NCBI GenBank assembly: GCA_030220185.1
Contig: JASPKZ010009945.1
Span: 1-64,000 of the forward strand
Length of the DNA stretch: 64,000 nt
Direction of reading: 5' to 3'
From: Diploptera punctata
Lineage: Eukaryota; Arthropoda; Insecta; Blattodea; Blaberidae
The position numbers and the translations under genes were made by a program. Under the pieces are notes generated by a model, which was given only the letters and a program-made list of their open reading frames with translations, was not told where the DNA came from and searched no databases. This document shows, piece by piece, positions 31,340 to 41,881 of the stretch (position 1 is the first letter of the stretch; each line of letters starts with the position of its first letter).

Positions 31340-31432
31340 ATCAACACCAACTATGGACCACGGCCACAGAACCCGGAATCACTCAACATCATGATTACCG
31401 GCCGTGAAAGCCTGCATTCAGATAATCACTTT

Positions 31433-32005
31433 GTTTGAAAATATGTGACTTAAATAATACTTTATGAAAAATGTAACACAAGTCAACAGAGAGAGAAACC
31501 AAATAATTTATTCTTGATTTTCAAGAGACTCAGTAAACTTAACTGTAATATTATTTTATTTTAAAAGAAAAACATATGCCTGAATCACGATAATTCATTT
31601 TTTAAATAATTAATATATCCAAATTTCTCAATTTGCCCTTATCAATTGGGCAACATTTCTGATTTAATTAGATAAAGTAGTAATCATGCCAGACCTATGA
31701 GATTTAATATGTTATAATTAATAGAGTTTTGAAAACCAAATTTGATAAATAAATTAATTTATAAATCAATGTGTATTCTGAATCATTGTTAGCAATCAAA
31801 ACCTCGTAATTCCATGATTGAAAAAATTTCAGGAGAAAGAAGAAACATTATAACTGGTTGTAACTAGTTGATTATTGAGTTAAAATCTATTATATTTTTA
31901 AATTTGTTTCTGAAGAGTGTTATGCCGGAGATGAGAGTTCTTGAGATTAGAGCAATGATATAGGTCTAATAGGTGAAGTTTAGTTGAAGAATACATGACT
32001 AAACT
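31433..32005. other. AT-rich stretch, nothing recognised
   Basis: No coding or repeat signature seen. Confidence 0.4.
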
Positions 32006-32317
32006 TCAGAGGTCCCCATCAGGGGATATGTGGATGGTGACCACAAGGTGCCCAAGCTGAGCAAAACATTGCTTCCACTTACTTATGTTTTGCTCCTTAC
32101 TTTTATCTTTAACCCATCTGGCATTTCTTCCTTTTCTAGTACCAGATCCCTCTATCCAGTCTCCCTTGCCTGACCTCTTGTTTTCTTTGACCCTGATGGT
32201 ATTAGAGTATTCGAGGCCAAATGCTTTATTTCTGTATTTCCTATATCTCTTTCTTTTAATCTCGTGGACATTTGCCTTGAATGCCCACATAAGCTGCATG
32301 TTCAAATGCAGCCCCAT
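32006..32317 (-). CDS. Unrecognised 103-aa frame, Lys/Arg-rich
   Basis: The frame starts MGLHLNMQLMWAFKANVHEI and continues through a basic middle (RKRYRKYRNKAFG, KENKRSGKGD, RKGRNARWVKDKSKEQN) to TIHISPDGDL. It is the least AT-biased open frame outside the transposons and its composition looks protein-like, yet I recognise no domain. Just upstream on the minus strand there is no obvious promoter or splice acceptor. It may be an exon of an unknown transposon or a fragment of a gene copy. The opposite strand is also open, which weakens the case. Function unknown. Confidence 0.3.
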   Translation of the reverse strand: MGLHLNMQLMWAFKANVHEIKRKRYRKYRNKAFGLEYSNTIRVKENKRSGKGDWIEGSGTRKGRNARWVKDKSKEQNISKWKQCFAQLGHLVVTIHISPDGDL

Positions 32318-32490
32318 TGCAACTTATAGCATAAGTATACATGCAGCTACGGCTGGATACACGTAATGAAGAATGAATGCATGACTAGAATGGACTTTTT
32401 CACTGCTATAATGATGACAATCAAGATTTCATACCTGTTTCACAGTGAACAATTCATATTGACATGTGAAATCACATGTGCCTTCGTTAA

Positions 32491-32796
32491 AAAAAAAAGT
32501 AAAGTGATCCCACAACAGACCCGGAGGCCCTTGGGGTAGTAGGAGGTTAAGGCTCCCACTTTTTCTAGACAATCGGCACTTTATGTCAGCCGGGTTGTCA
32601 GCCCTGCATGACGGCCGCCTTTACCCCCAGAACAAGCGTCTGGTACTCATTTCCGTTAGAGGCTGAGTCGACCCCAGGGCCATAGTGCCGCCAGAGGGTT
32701 TGGGTCAGTTTAAAAATCCTGACCCCAACGGGACTTGAACCCTCGACCCTCCAGCTTGTAGCTCAGTGCCTTAACCACTATGCTCGGCGTGCCCCC
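32491..32796 (-). mobile_element. SINE family A with 13-bp target duplication
   Basis: GTGCCTTCGTTAA at 32478-32490 and 32797-32809. Head GGGGGCACGCCGAGCATAG at the right, TTTACTTT-type 3' end at the left followed by an A run. Nearly full length. Confidence 0.9.
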
Positions 32797-32949
32797 GTGC
32801 CTTCGTTAACAATCTGATATTCCATCTAAAGAATCTCAGATATTTGACTTTCCTCCAGGAAGTAGCTTGCTTACTGGTGTAATTATTGGAAAATTGTTGA
32901 GGAAATATGGTTGGAGCAGGACATTTTTCACTTACCATATGCAAAAAAG

Positions 32950-33140
32950 TTTCTGCAAGAGAAATCATGTCTTGACCATCACAGTCTATGAGACTTAACT
33001 GTTCCTATTATATCTGGTTTCCTATAAAGATCATGTAGCTCACTGTTATGTAAGTCTTCTCCATTTACCTATCCATCATCTCTCTTTGGTCCAAAAATTT
33101 TCCTAAGAGCTTTATTCTCGAGTGTCTCATGTATCATCAT
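32950..33140 (-). pseudogene. LINE C-terminal fragment
   Basis: The minus strand reads ETLENKALRKIFGPKRDDG, the same conserved block as VFENKVSRKIFGPKRDE in the LINE at 8323. It is followed by degraded sequence matching the later part of that LINE (AGGAAACCAGATATAATAGG and GTCTCATAGACTGTGATGG). No catalytic motif is present; this is a short relic. The neighbouring ATC-rich text at 33130 may be its insertion flank or another LINE tail. Confidence 0.6.
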
Positions 33141-34030
33141 CATCTTCCATGCAAGTATTAGGCCATGTGGCCTGTTATGATCTTGAAGAGGAATTTTCCA
33201 TCCAGTGCTTTTTTGGATGTCCCAGCGATCTTTTGCCTTGGGGGGCATAGCTTTTCTCATGGTGCAACCTGCTATTACAAATGAGGCTCTGGGGACTGAG
33301 TACTGCAGTGTACTTGTAGTAAACTGCAGTGACTATAACCACATCACCTTAATGTAGAGGAAATGCTACATTAGCGGGAACCCCACAACAATACCCCTCT
33401 GGGCCAGCAACCCATTGGGCAAAAAAAATTTACATTTGCTTTCAAGTCTCAACCAAGCCTCGTGTATCATATGGGATATAAAAACAACTGAAGATGGGTT
33501 ACTTGCTATCTAAGGACAAAATAGTGTTGAAAATCTTCATAAAAAAAGATTTTAAAAAACATTTTGTGGATTTAAGATCATAAATGATCAAGATTTAAAT
33601 AATATAATTTGAATTATATGATTTCAAATATTAAATTTAATTATGCTAATTATACTGTCTTTCATTTTTCTATATCATAGCACAAGGATTATCAAACTGT
33701 GCAGTGCACCAAAGTTTTACAAGGGACATGCAAGAATTTTGGAAAAAGTTCTAAAATGTAATAATATAGAACCTACACTATATTATAAAAAATCCTTCAT
33801 GAATGAATTCCCATAAACTAACCAAATTCCTCTCAACAAATAAAATTTGATTTTCCTAGTTTAAGGAATAATATTTATTCATTAATTAAATCCTATGCAT
33901 CCAGTTATATTGTAGGAAAACGTAGGAAAACAAATATGGCAGCTGCTACAGTGATTTTTTTTTTAATTTACAGCTTTCATTTTGCTGATTTTTTGAAAAT
34001 ACCATTCTCATTTTATTGCATTGGTTTATA
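33141..34030. other. Unassigned stretch
   Basis: 33140-33330 resembles inverted LINE tail sequence seen at 13730 and 30480. AGTAAACTGCAGTGACTATA at 33326-33345 recurs at 34457-34476 inside the mariner relic. The rest is AT-rich without features. Confidence 0.35.
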
Positions 34031-35352
34031 CAAGGGATATTCAATAAGCAGTGGCACTAATGCTCATGTAACAATTTATTATCAAAGAATATTCATACAG
34101 ACATTTGTTCCCCTCAAAATACTTTGCACCTCCCCCCCCCCAGTGCAATATACTTGTCACACCTCCTTTGTCATTGCTGAAAGACGTGCAGGAAGCCATT
34201 CCTTCAGAATCACCTCTAAAGCTTTAACTGCCTTGGTCTCATTGTCGAACTAACTTCTCTTATGATCAATTTTTTGGTCATCATATTAATAAAAAGTTAC
34301 ATGGAGCTAAGTCAGGACTATAAGGTGGATGGGGTACCATCGAGATTTTTTTTGCCAAAACTCAGTTACAGTATTAGCAACATGACACTTGGCATTGTTG
34401 TGATGGAACTTCCATTTTCCAACAAAGTGCCTGTGTTTTTAGGGGGACATTCTTGTAGTAAACTGCAGTGACTATAGTGTGTCTTGGAACTGTGTGAGTG
34501 TACACCAACCCCTAAAAAAAGTAATGACCATGGCCTTATTGGCTGACTTATGTGCCCATCTCTTTTGTGGTGATGGTTGACCATGTTGCACCTATTCTTC
34601 GCTGCTCTGCTTCATCTTTGGATCATAACAATACACCCATATTTTGTCAGCAGTAATCATTGGTCAGCAGTAATATTCTCGTTCTCAGAACATTATTTCA
34701 AAAGTGATTACACATCGACCACAAGGCGTGTGTGGAGTAAGGAATCCGTGGTAATCCCATCAAATCGCACAAACCTCATACATGGGCAAATTCTCTATCT
34801 AAAATTGTATGGGATGCTAACCACACGGAAATGCCTAAGGATGTGTGCAAGATGTCGCACAGTGAAGCAATGGTTAATCACAAATAAGGACACCCAATGT
34901 CTTTGTTGATTATCTCTTATGGCAGTAACAGGTGATACCTCTCGTTCGGTCCCATAAAATTTTGCATCTTTCCCTGGTCATTTAACAAAACATGATCCCA
35001 ATGGAAACATGCTCCATATGAATAATTACAGAGTCCTCCTATAAATCTCTCCTTCAAAACAGTCATCGGGTTTTTATCGTAGTGTCTTTGTTCTTCAGAG
35101 ACACAAACGTTATTTCTCAATTGAAATCAATCATTATGATGTGTTACAGGTAATTATGAAACATTTCACCAACCTCAAATACCTTCCAAAAGCAGGCTTT
35201 GACTGATAGAGCTATTGCCTGTGAAGACTTTCATTGATTCGCAAGTAGAGTAAATAGTTGCTCTCCACATGGATAGATGTAACTAGCAGTCTTTAACAGA
35301 AGGGAGGGGGGGGAAAGAATTCAGTGCCAGTCTTTATTGAACATCCCCCAAA
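34031..35352 (-). mobile_element. Mariner-like transposon, degenerate
   Basis: Ends GGGATATTCAATAAGCAGTG (left) and GGGATGTTCAATAAAGACTG (right complement) form inverted repeats about 1.3 kb apart. The TA duplication is unclear on the right. The interior reads as transposase remnants on the minus strand. Confidence 0.7.
34060..34600 (-). pseudogene. Mariner-like transposase C-terminal remnant
   Basis: Minus-strand frames read HPPYSPDLAPCNF, the block that holds the last catalytic Asp in mariner-type transposases. Here the final residue is N where D is expected. Downstream a block resembling NGFLHVFQQ then QRRCDKYIALGG matches the usual C-terminal FQxWxxRxxKCIxxxGxYFEG pattern. Upstream, VPRHTIVTA- and KNVPLKTQAL-like pieces show the middle of the protein in changing frames. 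Many stops and frameshifts are present. The element is dead, and the D-to-N change would by itself affect catalysis. Confidence 0.65.
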
Positions 35353-35739
35353 GCAGGTTTTATTGCAAAAATTAGAAATTTAATCTGCTAAAACAATTTT
35401 TAAGACTTGGCTTCAGGTGAACGTCCAATCTTAATGATTCAGTTTTGCTGGTTAAGAACTTGAACTATCTTTTCATAATTGATTGCTACGTGCAGAGTTT
35501 GGTTCTAGAAAAGAAAAAATTACAGCCACTAGAGAGTTATAAAAAATATATAAATTATTGTCATGGTCCATTTTCTCTGTCCAATTAGGATTGATGAAGA
35601 TTAAAAACTTTTTGAAAATCTTTTCATGAGATCAATAGCCATATTGTTTTCAGAATTTCCTAATAATCATATTTATAATGCAACATGTATACTTAATTCT
35701 ACCACTATAGTAGCCTATATGATACAATTCAAAGACTAA
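35353..35739. other. AT-rich stretch, nothing recognised
   Basis: No coding or repeat signature seen. Confidence 0.4.
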
Positions 35740-36165
35740 AGAACAATAGAGCTCCAGGCAAAGACTATAAATGCAAAACTTATCAAAAATGGTGTCAAGA
35801 AATCATGAAAATGCATATATGATTTAATAGTTGAAATTTGGAATATAGAACAAATGTCTATTGACTGGAATGTAGCTATCAAATGTCCTATTCATAAAAA
35901 AAGTAATATGCTAGAACATAATAATTATAGAGGAATTACACTCGTAATACCACATATAAGACTTTTACTATATTTTAGCTAAACATATTGAACATTAAAT
36001 AGAATTATTCCTTGGAGACTATCAGTGTGGCTTTTGGAAAGGGTGATCTACCACTGATCAAATATTTGCACTAGATTTATTTAAAAAAAAGTTTTATGAA
36101 TTTAATTTATCTTTACACCAGTTTTATATTGATTTCAAGCAAGCTTTTGACACAATTAATAGTCT
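35740..36165 (+). pseudogene. Non-LTR reverse transcriptase fragment (LINE)
   Basis: Plus-strand frames contain IEQMSIDWNVAIKCPIHKKS followed by NNYRGITL, the W...I.P.hKKg and NYRGI block at the start of the LINE reverse transcriptase domain. Next come FLGDYQCGFWKGSTTDQIFA and LHQFYIDFKQAFDTINS, the QxGFxxGxSTxDQI and FIDFKQAFD blocks, the latter holding the first catalytic Asp. The YxDD box and everything beyond are missing. Two frame changes occur between blocks. This differs from the C-terminal LINE pieces at 8323 and 32950 and could derive from the same or another family. Confidence 0.8.
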
Positions 36166-36611
36166 TATATATCCATACTCATCCATTTTGATTTATGTAA
36201 TTTCCTGTGCTCCTACGATTGTACAACATGCCTGGTCAGCAGGCATCCTTATATAACAGACCTTCAATAATAGGGGCTTTATCTCATCTCTATTCCTTAA
36301 TCTAGCATCACATTACAAGTATAGGGATTTTTATGTATTTGTATAATTCTCAGTCCTTAAATTTACAGTATACAAAGTATATTGTGATATAAGCATATTG
36401 AGAAAAAGAAAAATGAAGGTCAAGAGTAGTCAGTGCTTGGAGTGGGGTGAAATATGGTGGGATAACATCTCATTAGTTTTTTTTAAATGGCTTTAAAGCA
36501 TCCCATTACTTCTTAGCATCATTAACATCATTTTGAAACATTTTTTTGTACTATTAACTTATAGTTTATAGATGTATTCATTTAAAAAATATTTTCTTCA
36601 TTTTGAATTAA
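36166..36611. other. AT-rich stretch, nothing recognised
   Basis: No coding or repeat signature seen. Confidence 0.4.
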
Positions 36612-36759
36612 ATATAGCCCAAGACAACAATGTTAACTCTAGATCACAGTGGTTGGATGTCAGCCTATATTTATATTAGGTTGTCTCGTATATAATGTCA
36701 GTTTTTAACGTAATGATGTGTGTCTGATGAATTTTTTTTTTTCAACACTTGGAACAAAG

Positions 36760-36920
36760 TTGAAAGTGAAGGCGAAAATTCAACAGTCAAAAGGAGAAGA
36801 AAATTAAACAGTCGTAAAGATGGCTGAAAATAGGAATAACTTCCAGAAACCAGGTCCTATGCTTTGAAGAACACATAGTGTATGAGATGAGATAATTAAG
36901 TCTCATTTTATTTATTAACT
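36760..36920 (+). mobile_element. Solo Penelope 3' end (P1) inside the mariner relic
   Basis: AAATTCAACAGTC...AAAGATGGCTGAAAATAGG, then GAAACCAGGTCC and GTATGAGATGAGATAA match the right arms at 24838 and 63420. Hammerhead-like core 36824-36850 is damaged (CUGAAAAU). No tail recognised. Confidence 0.55.
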
Positions 36921-37069
36921 AGAACGAGTTCATATAATTTTAAGGGTTGCAAGTTCAAACCCAACCAAACATTGAACAACCATTTCTCAGGGTCTCTACT
37001 CGTAGGTAATGTCCTTTTTTAAATAAAATTTTTTATTAGAATGTTTTCTGACAGGAAATTAAACTACTC

Positions 37070-37195
37070 TTCAATGTAGAGACCATCAGATTCAGATTCT
37101 ATAATCTTTAGCCATCTTTCAGAGAGGTTTCTTCAATGTAGAGACCATCAGATTCAGATTCTATAATCTTTAGCCATCTTTCAGTGAGGTTTATT
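37070..37195. repeat. Tandem duplication of about 57 bp
   Basis: TTCTTCAATGTAGAGACCAT through CTTTAGCCATCTTTCAG occurs twice in direct succession, duplicating part of the mariner C-terminal remnant. Confidence 0.85.
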
Positions 37196-37617
37196 AACTC
37201 ACAATGGTACCAGTCTCTGGTTTCTGATGTGAAGAATGTGTTGAGACCTATTTCACAGTTTCAATGGTTTCGATGTTTTTAAAATTTCATCCAAGGTATG
37301 GGTACTGTATCAAAACAGGGTAATCTGAAAGTGCAAAAACAATGCTATATGTTTGGTTTGGTAAGTTCAATTCCTCCCAATTCCTGAATTTTTGTCATGG
37401 TTGTTTATGCAGTATTATGTCAGGTCGAGTTTGTACCCATGACCCCCAAAATTTCATAAACTCATCTCAGTTATTGAGAATAAAAAAAAATTCTACCAGA
37501 TACACAATATTACATTAAAAACCGATATCACTTATGAGACAATATAATATAAATATTGCCTGATATCCAACCATCGTGGTCTAGAGTTAACATTGTTGCC
37601 TTGGGCACAGTTGCCTT

Positions 37618-38750
37618 CTAGGATAACAATGGAATCAATAAGTTTTTGTCATGTTCCTTCAGAAACATTGTGCTGGCAGTGATAATTAAACTGGTATCTT
37701 TTTCCGATTCACTGAAAAAAATGCACAGCAGCTCCTTCTCCTCCATGACTTTGCAGAAGCCTTGAACATTGTCACCAACATAAAGAGCAAACTTGAACCA
37801 GAATTCCTTCAAATCACCATTGGTGATGGATAAGCTGTTGCCTTCATTTAATTTCCTACATAAACATTCCTTCATTCATGAAAGAAATCTATGTTTACTG
37901 CTCTTGAATATTCTGTAGTATTTCCCTGCTCCAGCGTCTTCACCCCATCTACAAAAATCTTCTGCTTAACAGTACAGGAGAGTACCCTAAACAATACTAT
38001 GAATACACAACGTCCCTTCCTGTCTGTGGTCTCGTCGCACATAATGACAACTTTTTTATCACTGTCTACTGTCATCACCGTATCTTTCCTTTCCATTCCA
38101 ACTCTTGGAGCGAGTGTGGTTCTACAAGTGCCTGCAGTAGGCATGTCTCCAGCTCCTGCAACAATAAAATAATTTTAATACATTAGGTTTTTATCCCATA
38201 GAAGCAATAAAGAATGAGAAAAAAATTATTTCATTTCTTACAGGAGAATTAAGCAAAACTTACCTGGAATATATTTGTTCCTCCATGCTTAAAAATTTGA
38301 GTCATAACTTTTCCAATCAGAATATTTGATTTAATCAGGGCATTAACTCTGTCACATATTAATTCATGCTTTTTGTTTTTAATTTCTTTGCATTTTTAAA
38401 AAATATCGGATAAAGACAATTGCCATAATTTATTGATTACAGTTTCATCAGACTTTTTTATATATATATTTTGTGTTTGAAGTTCTCCTTCATGTGCTTC
38501 ACATATGAATCTTTTCAAGCACAATCAATTATTATACTGAGTACTTGCACATAATTGGTGTCAAATATGTATAACCCCTCACTTTTAAACTCCTTTTGGC
38601 ATTTATATATATTCACAGTTTTCGGCATCTTTAAACTTAACTGCCTAATGAAATATAACTTCTCTATCTCACTCTTGGAATAACAAGATTCTAACATGGG
38701 TACACTCAATGCCTTTTTATAAATAATATAAAAATTGATTACTCTCATAA
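37618..38750 (-). pseudogene. BED-finger hAT transposase-like gene remnant with an intron
   Basis: On the minus strand a BED-type zinc finger remnant (FKSEGLYIFDTNYVQ then a C-x-C-like and H-type stretch) begins near 38640. It continues to LICDRVNALIKSNILIGKVM and ends FKHGGTNIFQ at a GTAAGT donor near 38272. A TTGCAG acceptor near 38162 is followed by GDMPTAGTCRTTLAPRVG, then KKVVIMCDETTDRKGRCVFI, which holds the first catalytic Asp region of hAT transposases. QKIFVDGVKTLEQGNTTEYS and WFKFALYVGDNVQ follow after a break. Stops and frame changes interrupt each exon. A separate copy of its 3' part lies at 41521 on the opposite strand. It may come from a transposon or from a domesticated relative of the CGG-binding type. 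Confidence 0.65.
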
Positions 38751-38983
38751 TACTGAATCTATTGTAATCAGTTCTGAGGACAAGTCAATAATTCTTGAAT
38801 GCATTTTTGTACATTCATTTTTACCTAAGGTAAAAGGTGAAATTTTGTGCTTTACAACATTATTTTTGTGAATAAGATTTTCCCACGAAATTCCATGTTA
38901 TTCAACTTTTGATGCAAATTACTCATGAAATAATGCATTTATAAATGAATTGGTCTTTTCTTTTTACTTAAATAAATAATTTA

Positions 38984-39550
38984 GGGTCGAATGTTTGAAC
39001 GCATTAGACAGTAAAAGGCGTTCTCTGCTGATAAAGTTTTATTCAAACACATTTTTCTTACTCAGAAATCTATTCACGCGGTAATAATTGTAAAGCTACC
39101 TGACAAGGTACCTTAAGATCGTAGCTCAAGATATAAACTTATGTGGAAAATCCCGAAGGGAACCGATGGTAACCGATGTAGTTTGAAACTTATCCAAGAT
39201 GTCGGACTTGAAGACTTCGATCAAGTTTTTCGGTATACGCGGAGAAGAGGAATTTGATAGAGTCTACCAAAGAATTCAACTGGAAGAACAGGGAGAATCG
39301 GCGTAATATTGCGCGTTGCAGATGTGTTGTATACGGTATATTTGCGGGATGCAAGCATAAATGCATTCCTCTATAGCAGACGAAAATAACGGAAGTGGTT
39401 TTATTGCTGAGAATTCTGGGTAATTCGTTGCCAATATTACGAAAACGTCAACATTCATGCATGACCGGTTAAGGCGGCCGTTAATTCGATCTCAGCTCAC
39501 CAGTGATTGGAAGTAATTTGAGTAGAGAGTAATGTATTTGCATACGACCC
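38984..39550 (+). mobile_element. Harbinger-like MITE, copy 3
   Basis: TTA at 38981-38983 and 39551-39553. Ends GGGTCGAATG and CATACGACCC. Closest to copy 1 (12764). The short internal frame is broken by single-base indels. Confidence 0.85.
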
Positions 39551-39867
39551 TTAGTCTTTTTTCAGGTTTTATAGCATGATGTCATGTTGCCATCTTGAAA
39601 CGTTCAGAAAACAATAATCAACATATATCGATTTGTGTGCTCTACCACATGATAAAGTAGTGGCATTTGTTACTGACTCTGCTTGATATATGACTGTGTG
39701 CCCAGTGTGCTGTATGCAATAATACATGTGCAATGTTAGGCTCACAAACTGAAAAAAAATAATTGCCAGTATGTGTGGTCATACGAGCTCCAAAACCTTA
39801 AACACTTGTGTGATAAATATCAAAATGTTCAACACCAAAAAAAAAAAAAATCTTCCATCAAGATATT
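39551..39867. other. Unassigned stretch
   Basis: Ends in an A run at 39837-39850. No recognisable feature. Confidence 0.4.
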
Positions 39868-39948
39868 TGGTCTGTGTATTCTTACTTCTTATGGTTATTT
39901 TTGTTGGACATATGTTTCAAGGCTTCTGAGCCCCATTACAGACTGTAA

Positions 39949-39990
39949 TTGCTGAAGATGGGGCTCAGAAGCCTTGAAACATATGTTCAA
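39949..39990 (+). ncRNA. Hammerhead ribozyme candidate, first of a tandem pair
   Basis: UUG, CUGAAGA, extra U, stem GGGGCU/AGCCUU, GAA, AC-AUAU-GU, U17 at 39987, CAA pairing with UUG. The ACAUAUGU stem III is self-complementary. Confidence 0.65.
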
Positions 39991-40034
39991 CAAAAAACCG
40001 TAAGAGGTAAGAATACACAGATTACAGTTTGTAA

Positions 40035-40075
40035 TCGCTGAAGATGGGGCTCAGAAGCTTAAAACATATGTTCAA
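40035..40075 (+). ncRNA. Hammerhead-like motif, second of a tandem pair, damaged
   Basis: CUGAAGA, extra U, stem GGGGCU/AGCUU with a deletion, AAAAC in place of GAAAC, AUAUGUUCAA. Starts 86 bp after the first. G12 is lost, so activity is unlikely. Confidence 0.5.
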
Positions 40076-40169
40076 CAAAAACAACCTTAAGAGGTAAGAA
40101 CACACAAACCAAATATCTTGCTTATTAAATAAACCTCTTAATGTTACTTCCTATTGTATTTTTAAAATA

Positions 40170-41517
40170 CACGGTGATTACAAATGATTGGAGCGATTTC
40201 ATGATTTTATTGTAGCGATCTTATTTGACATATCTTCACAGAACTTTAAAGTTATGTATAAAAACTCATAAGGTTTTTTTTTGTTTTCTCTCGCAGCCGT
40301 GTTTCAGCTTTAAACCGAGAGAGCGCAGCAGTTATCAAAGATGGCGACAGGCGAGGAGAAAGCATATGCTGTGCTTGAATTTCATTCAACTCAATCTGTG
40401 ATAACTGTGCAACGACACTTCAGAACGAAGTTCGAGAAAGATGCACCGAGTGCCAACTCCATTCGGCGATGGTATGCGCAATTTAAAGCTACAGGATGCC
40501 TCTGTAAAAGGAAATCAACGGGTCGTCCTTCAGTGAGTGAAGAAAAGGTTGAGAGTGTGCGGATGAGTTTCACACGTAGCCCACAGAAATCAACACGAAA
40601 AGCGAGAGCAGAGAGCTGAACATTCCACAACCGACCGTTGTGGAAGATCTTGCGGAAAAGATTGAAGCATTAAACCTTACCACTTGCAATTTCTACAAGC
40701 CCTTACGCCCATTGACAAAGTGAGTCGGTTTGAATTTGTACACAAATGCAGCAGTTTATGGATGAGGATGGTTTTTGTGAGAAATTGTCTTCAGTGACGA
40801 AGCAACATTCTTTGTGAATGGCAAAGTGAACAAACACAATGTGCGAATCTGGGGCACAGAAAATCCCCGCGTTATTGTGCAGCACATTCGCGACTCCCCA
40901 AAAGTTAGTGTGTTCTGTGCGGTTTCTCAGTTCAAAGTTTATGGCCCTTTTTTTCTTCTGCGAGCAGAAACGTTACAGGACACGTGTACCTGGACATGCT
41001 GGAAAATTGGCTCATGCCGCAGCTGACGACCGACAGTGAGACCTTCATCTACCAGCAGGATGGTGCTCCACCACACTTCCATCACGATGTTCGTGAATTT
41101 TTAAACATGAGATTGCCAAACCGATGGATCGGTCGCAGTGGAGAGAATGATCAGAAATTGTTGTCATGGCCTCCACGCTCCCCCGATTTGACGCCGTTGC
41201 GATTTTTTTGTTTGGGGGTATGTGAAAGATTCAGTGTTTGTGCCTCCTTTACCAGTAGACTTACCAGAACTGCGAGCTCGCATAATCAATGCCTTTGAAC
41301 AAATTAATAGGGACATGTTACGTCGAGTATGGGACGAACTTGATTACAGACTTGATATCTGCAGAATCACCAAGGGGGAGCATATGGAGCACCTGTAACA
41401 TCTCAAAAAAAAACCTGGGAAGTTGCTCTATGTATCTGTAAAAGTTCGTGAAAATATGTCGAATACTACAGCTACCATAAAATCATGAAATCGCTCCAAT
41501 CATTTGTAATCACCCTG
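40170..41517 (+). mobile_element. Mariner-family transposon, degenerate
   Basis: TA at 40168-40169 and 41518-41519. Inverted ends CACGGTGATTACAAATGATT (left) and CAGGGTGATTACAAATGATT (right complement) extending at least 45 bp. 1348 bp. Confidence 0.9.
40341..41398 (+). pseudogene. Mariner-family transposase, frameshifted
   Basis: An intact N-terminal frame (40341-40619) starts MATGEEKAYAVLEFHSTQSV and contains the RWYAQFKATG helix-turn-helix region and GRPSVSEEKVE linker. A frameshift near 40610 follows. FSDEATFFVNGKVNKHNVRI holds the first catalytic Asp, FIYQQDGAPPHFHHDV the second, and WPPRSPDLTPL the approach to the third, where a frameshift replaces the Asp. GRSGENDQKLLS makes the spacing between second and third Asp about 46 residues, longer than in the 48.1-kb element. 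C-terminus ELDYRLDICRITKGEHMEHL. At least three frameshifts; not functional. Confidence 0.85.
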
Positions 41518-41520
41518 TAT

Positions 41521-41881
41521 CTTTCATTCCTGAAAGAATGTTATGTAGGAAATGAAACGAACGCAACAGCTTTTCCTTCACCAGCAGTGACTAGATGGAA
41601 TTCATGGTTCAAGTCTGCTCTTTGTGTTGGTGACCATGTTCAAGATATGATAGACATCTACAAAACCATGGATGAAAGAGAAGTTGCTGTATTTTTTCAG
41701 TGAATTGGAAAAAGATTCCATTTTGATTACCACTGCAGCGCAATGTTTCTGAATGAATGGACAACAACTTATTGATTCCATTATTAGCCTAGAAGGATCA
41801 CCACATCCTTCTTCCATAAGCTGTAGAACAGAATTAGTGACTTTCTTAATTTTAAGTTGGTGAACAAACATCATGTTTGGT
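41521..41881 (+). pseudogene. hAT transposase fragment
   Basis: The plus frame reads VTRWNSWFKSALCVGDHVQD followed by MIDIYKTMDEREVAVFFQ, then in another frame FLNEWTTTY. The VTRWNSW block is characteristic of the C-terminal part of one hAT transposase lineage. It matches FWFKFALYVGDNVQ in the minus-strand relic at 37618, so these are two copies of the same family. It continues beyond the inserted foldback at 42057-42170 (NEHKVQEKTGEMAELFG-like). No catalytic residues are retained. Confidence 0.65.

Larger units (their letters stand above)
30760..31419. mobile_element. Penelope-type foldback, family P2, with 13-bp target duplication
   Basis: AGATAATCACTTT at 30747-30759 and 31420-31432. The left arm 30760-30818 mirrors 31331-31390 (GATTCCGGGTTCTGTGGCCG and complement). 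The right arm also contains GIY-YIG coding sequence and a hammerhead. The right end has an extra unpaired tail of about 30 nt (CATGATTACCGGCCGTGAAA). Same layout as P1 although the sequence is unrelated. Confidence 0.85.
36612..37612. mobile_element. Composite: mariner relic between inverted SINE-D-like heads
   Basis: Inner inverted ends TTAGGTTGTCTCGTATATAA (36677) and TTATATTGTCTCATAAGTGA (complement near 37548) resemble mariner termini. Outside them, 36612-36676 and 37549-37612 are also inverted copies (AACAATGTTAACTCTAGA and complement), which read as SINE-D-type A-box heads. A minus-strand frame near 37080-37190 reads ERWLKIIESESDGLYIE, like a mariner C-terminus. Confidence 0.5.
39868..40167. 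mobile_element. Penelope-type foldback (P1) with tandem right arms
   Basis: Left arm 39868-39935 (GATATTTGGTCTGTGTATTC) is mirrored by two direct right arms, 39945-40015 and 40031-40130. Each has a hammerhead-like motif and CATATGTTCAACAAAAA. Tail CCTCTTAATGTTACTTCC at 40135-40152. The mariner at 40170 is inserted immediately after this 3' end. Confidence 0.8.
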
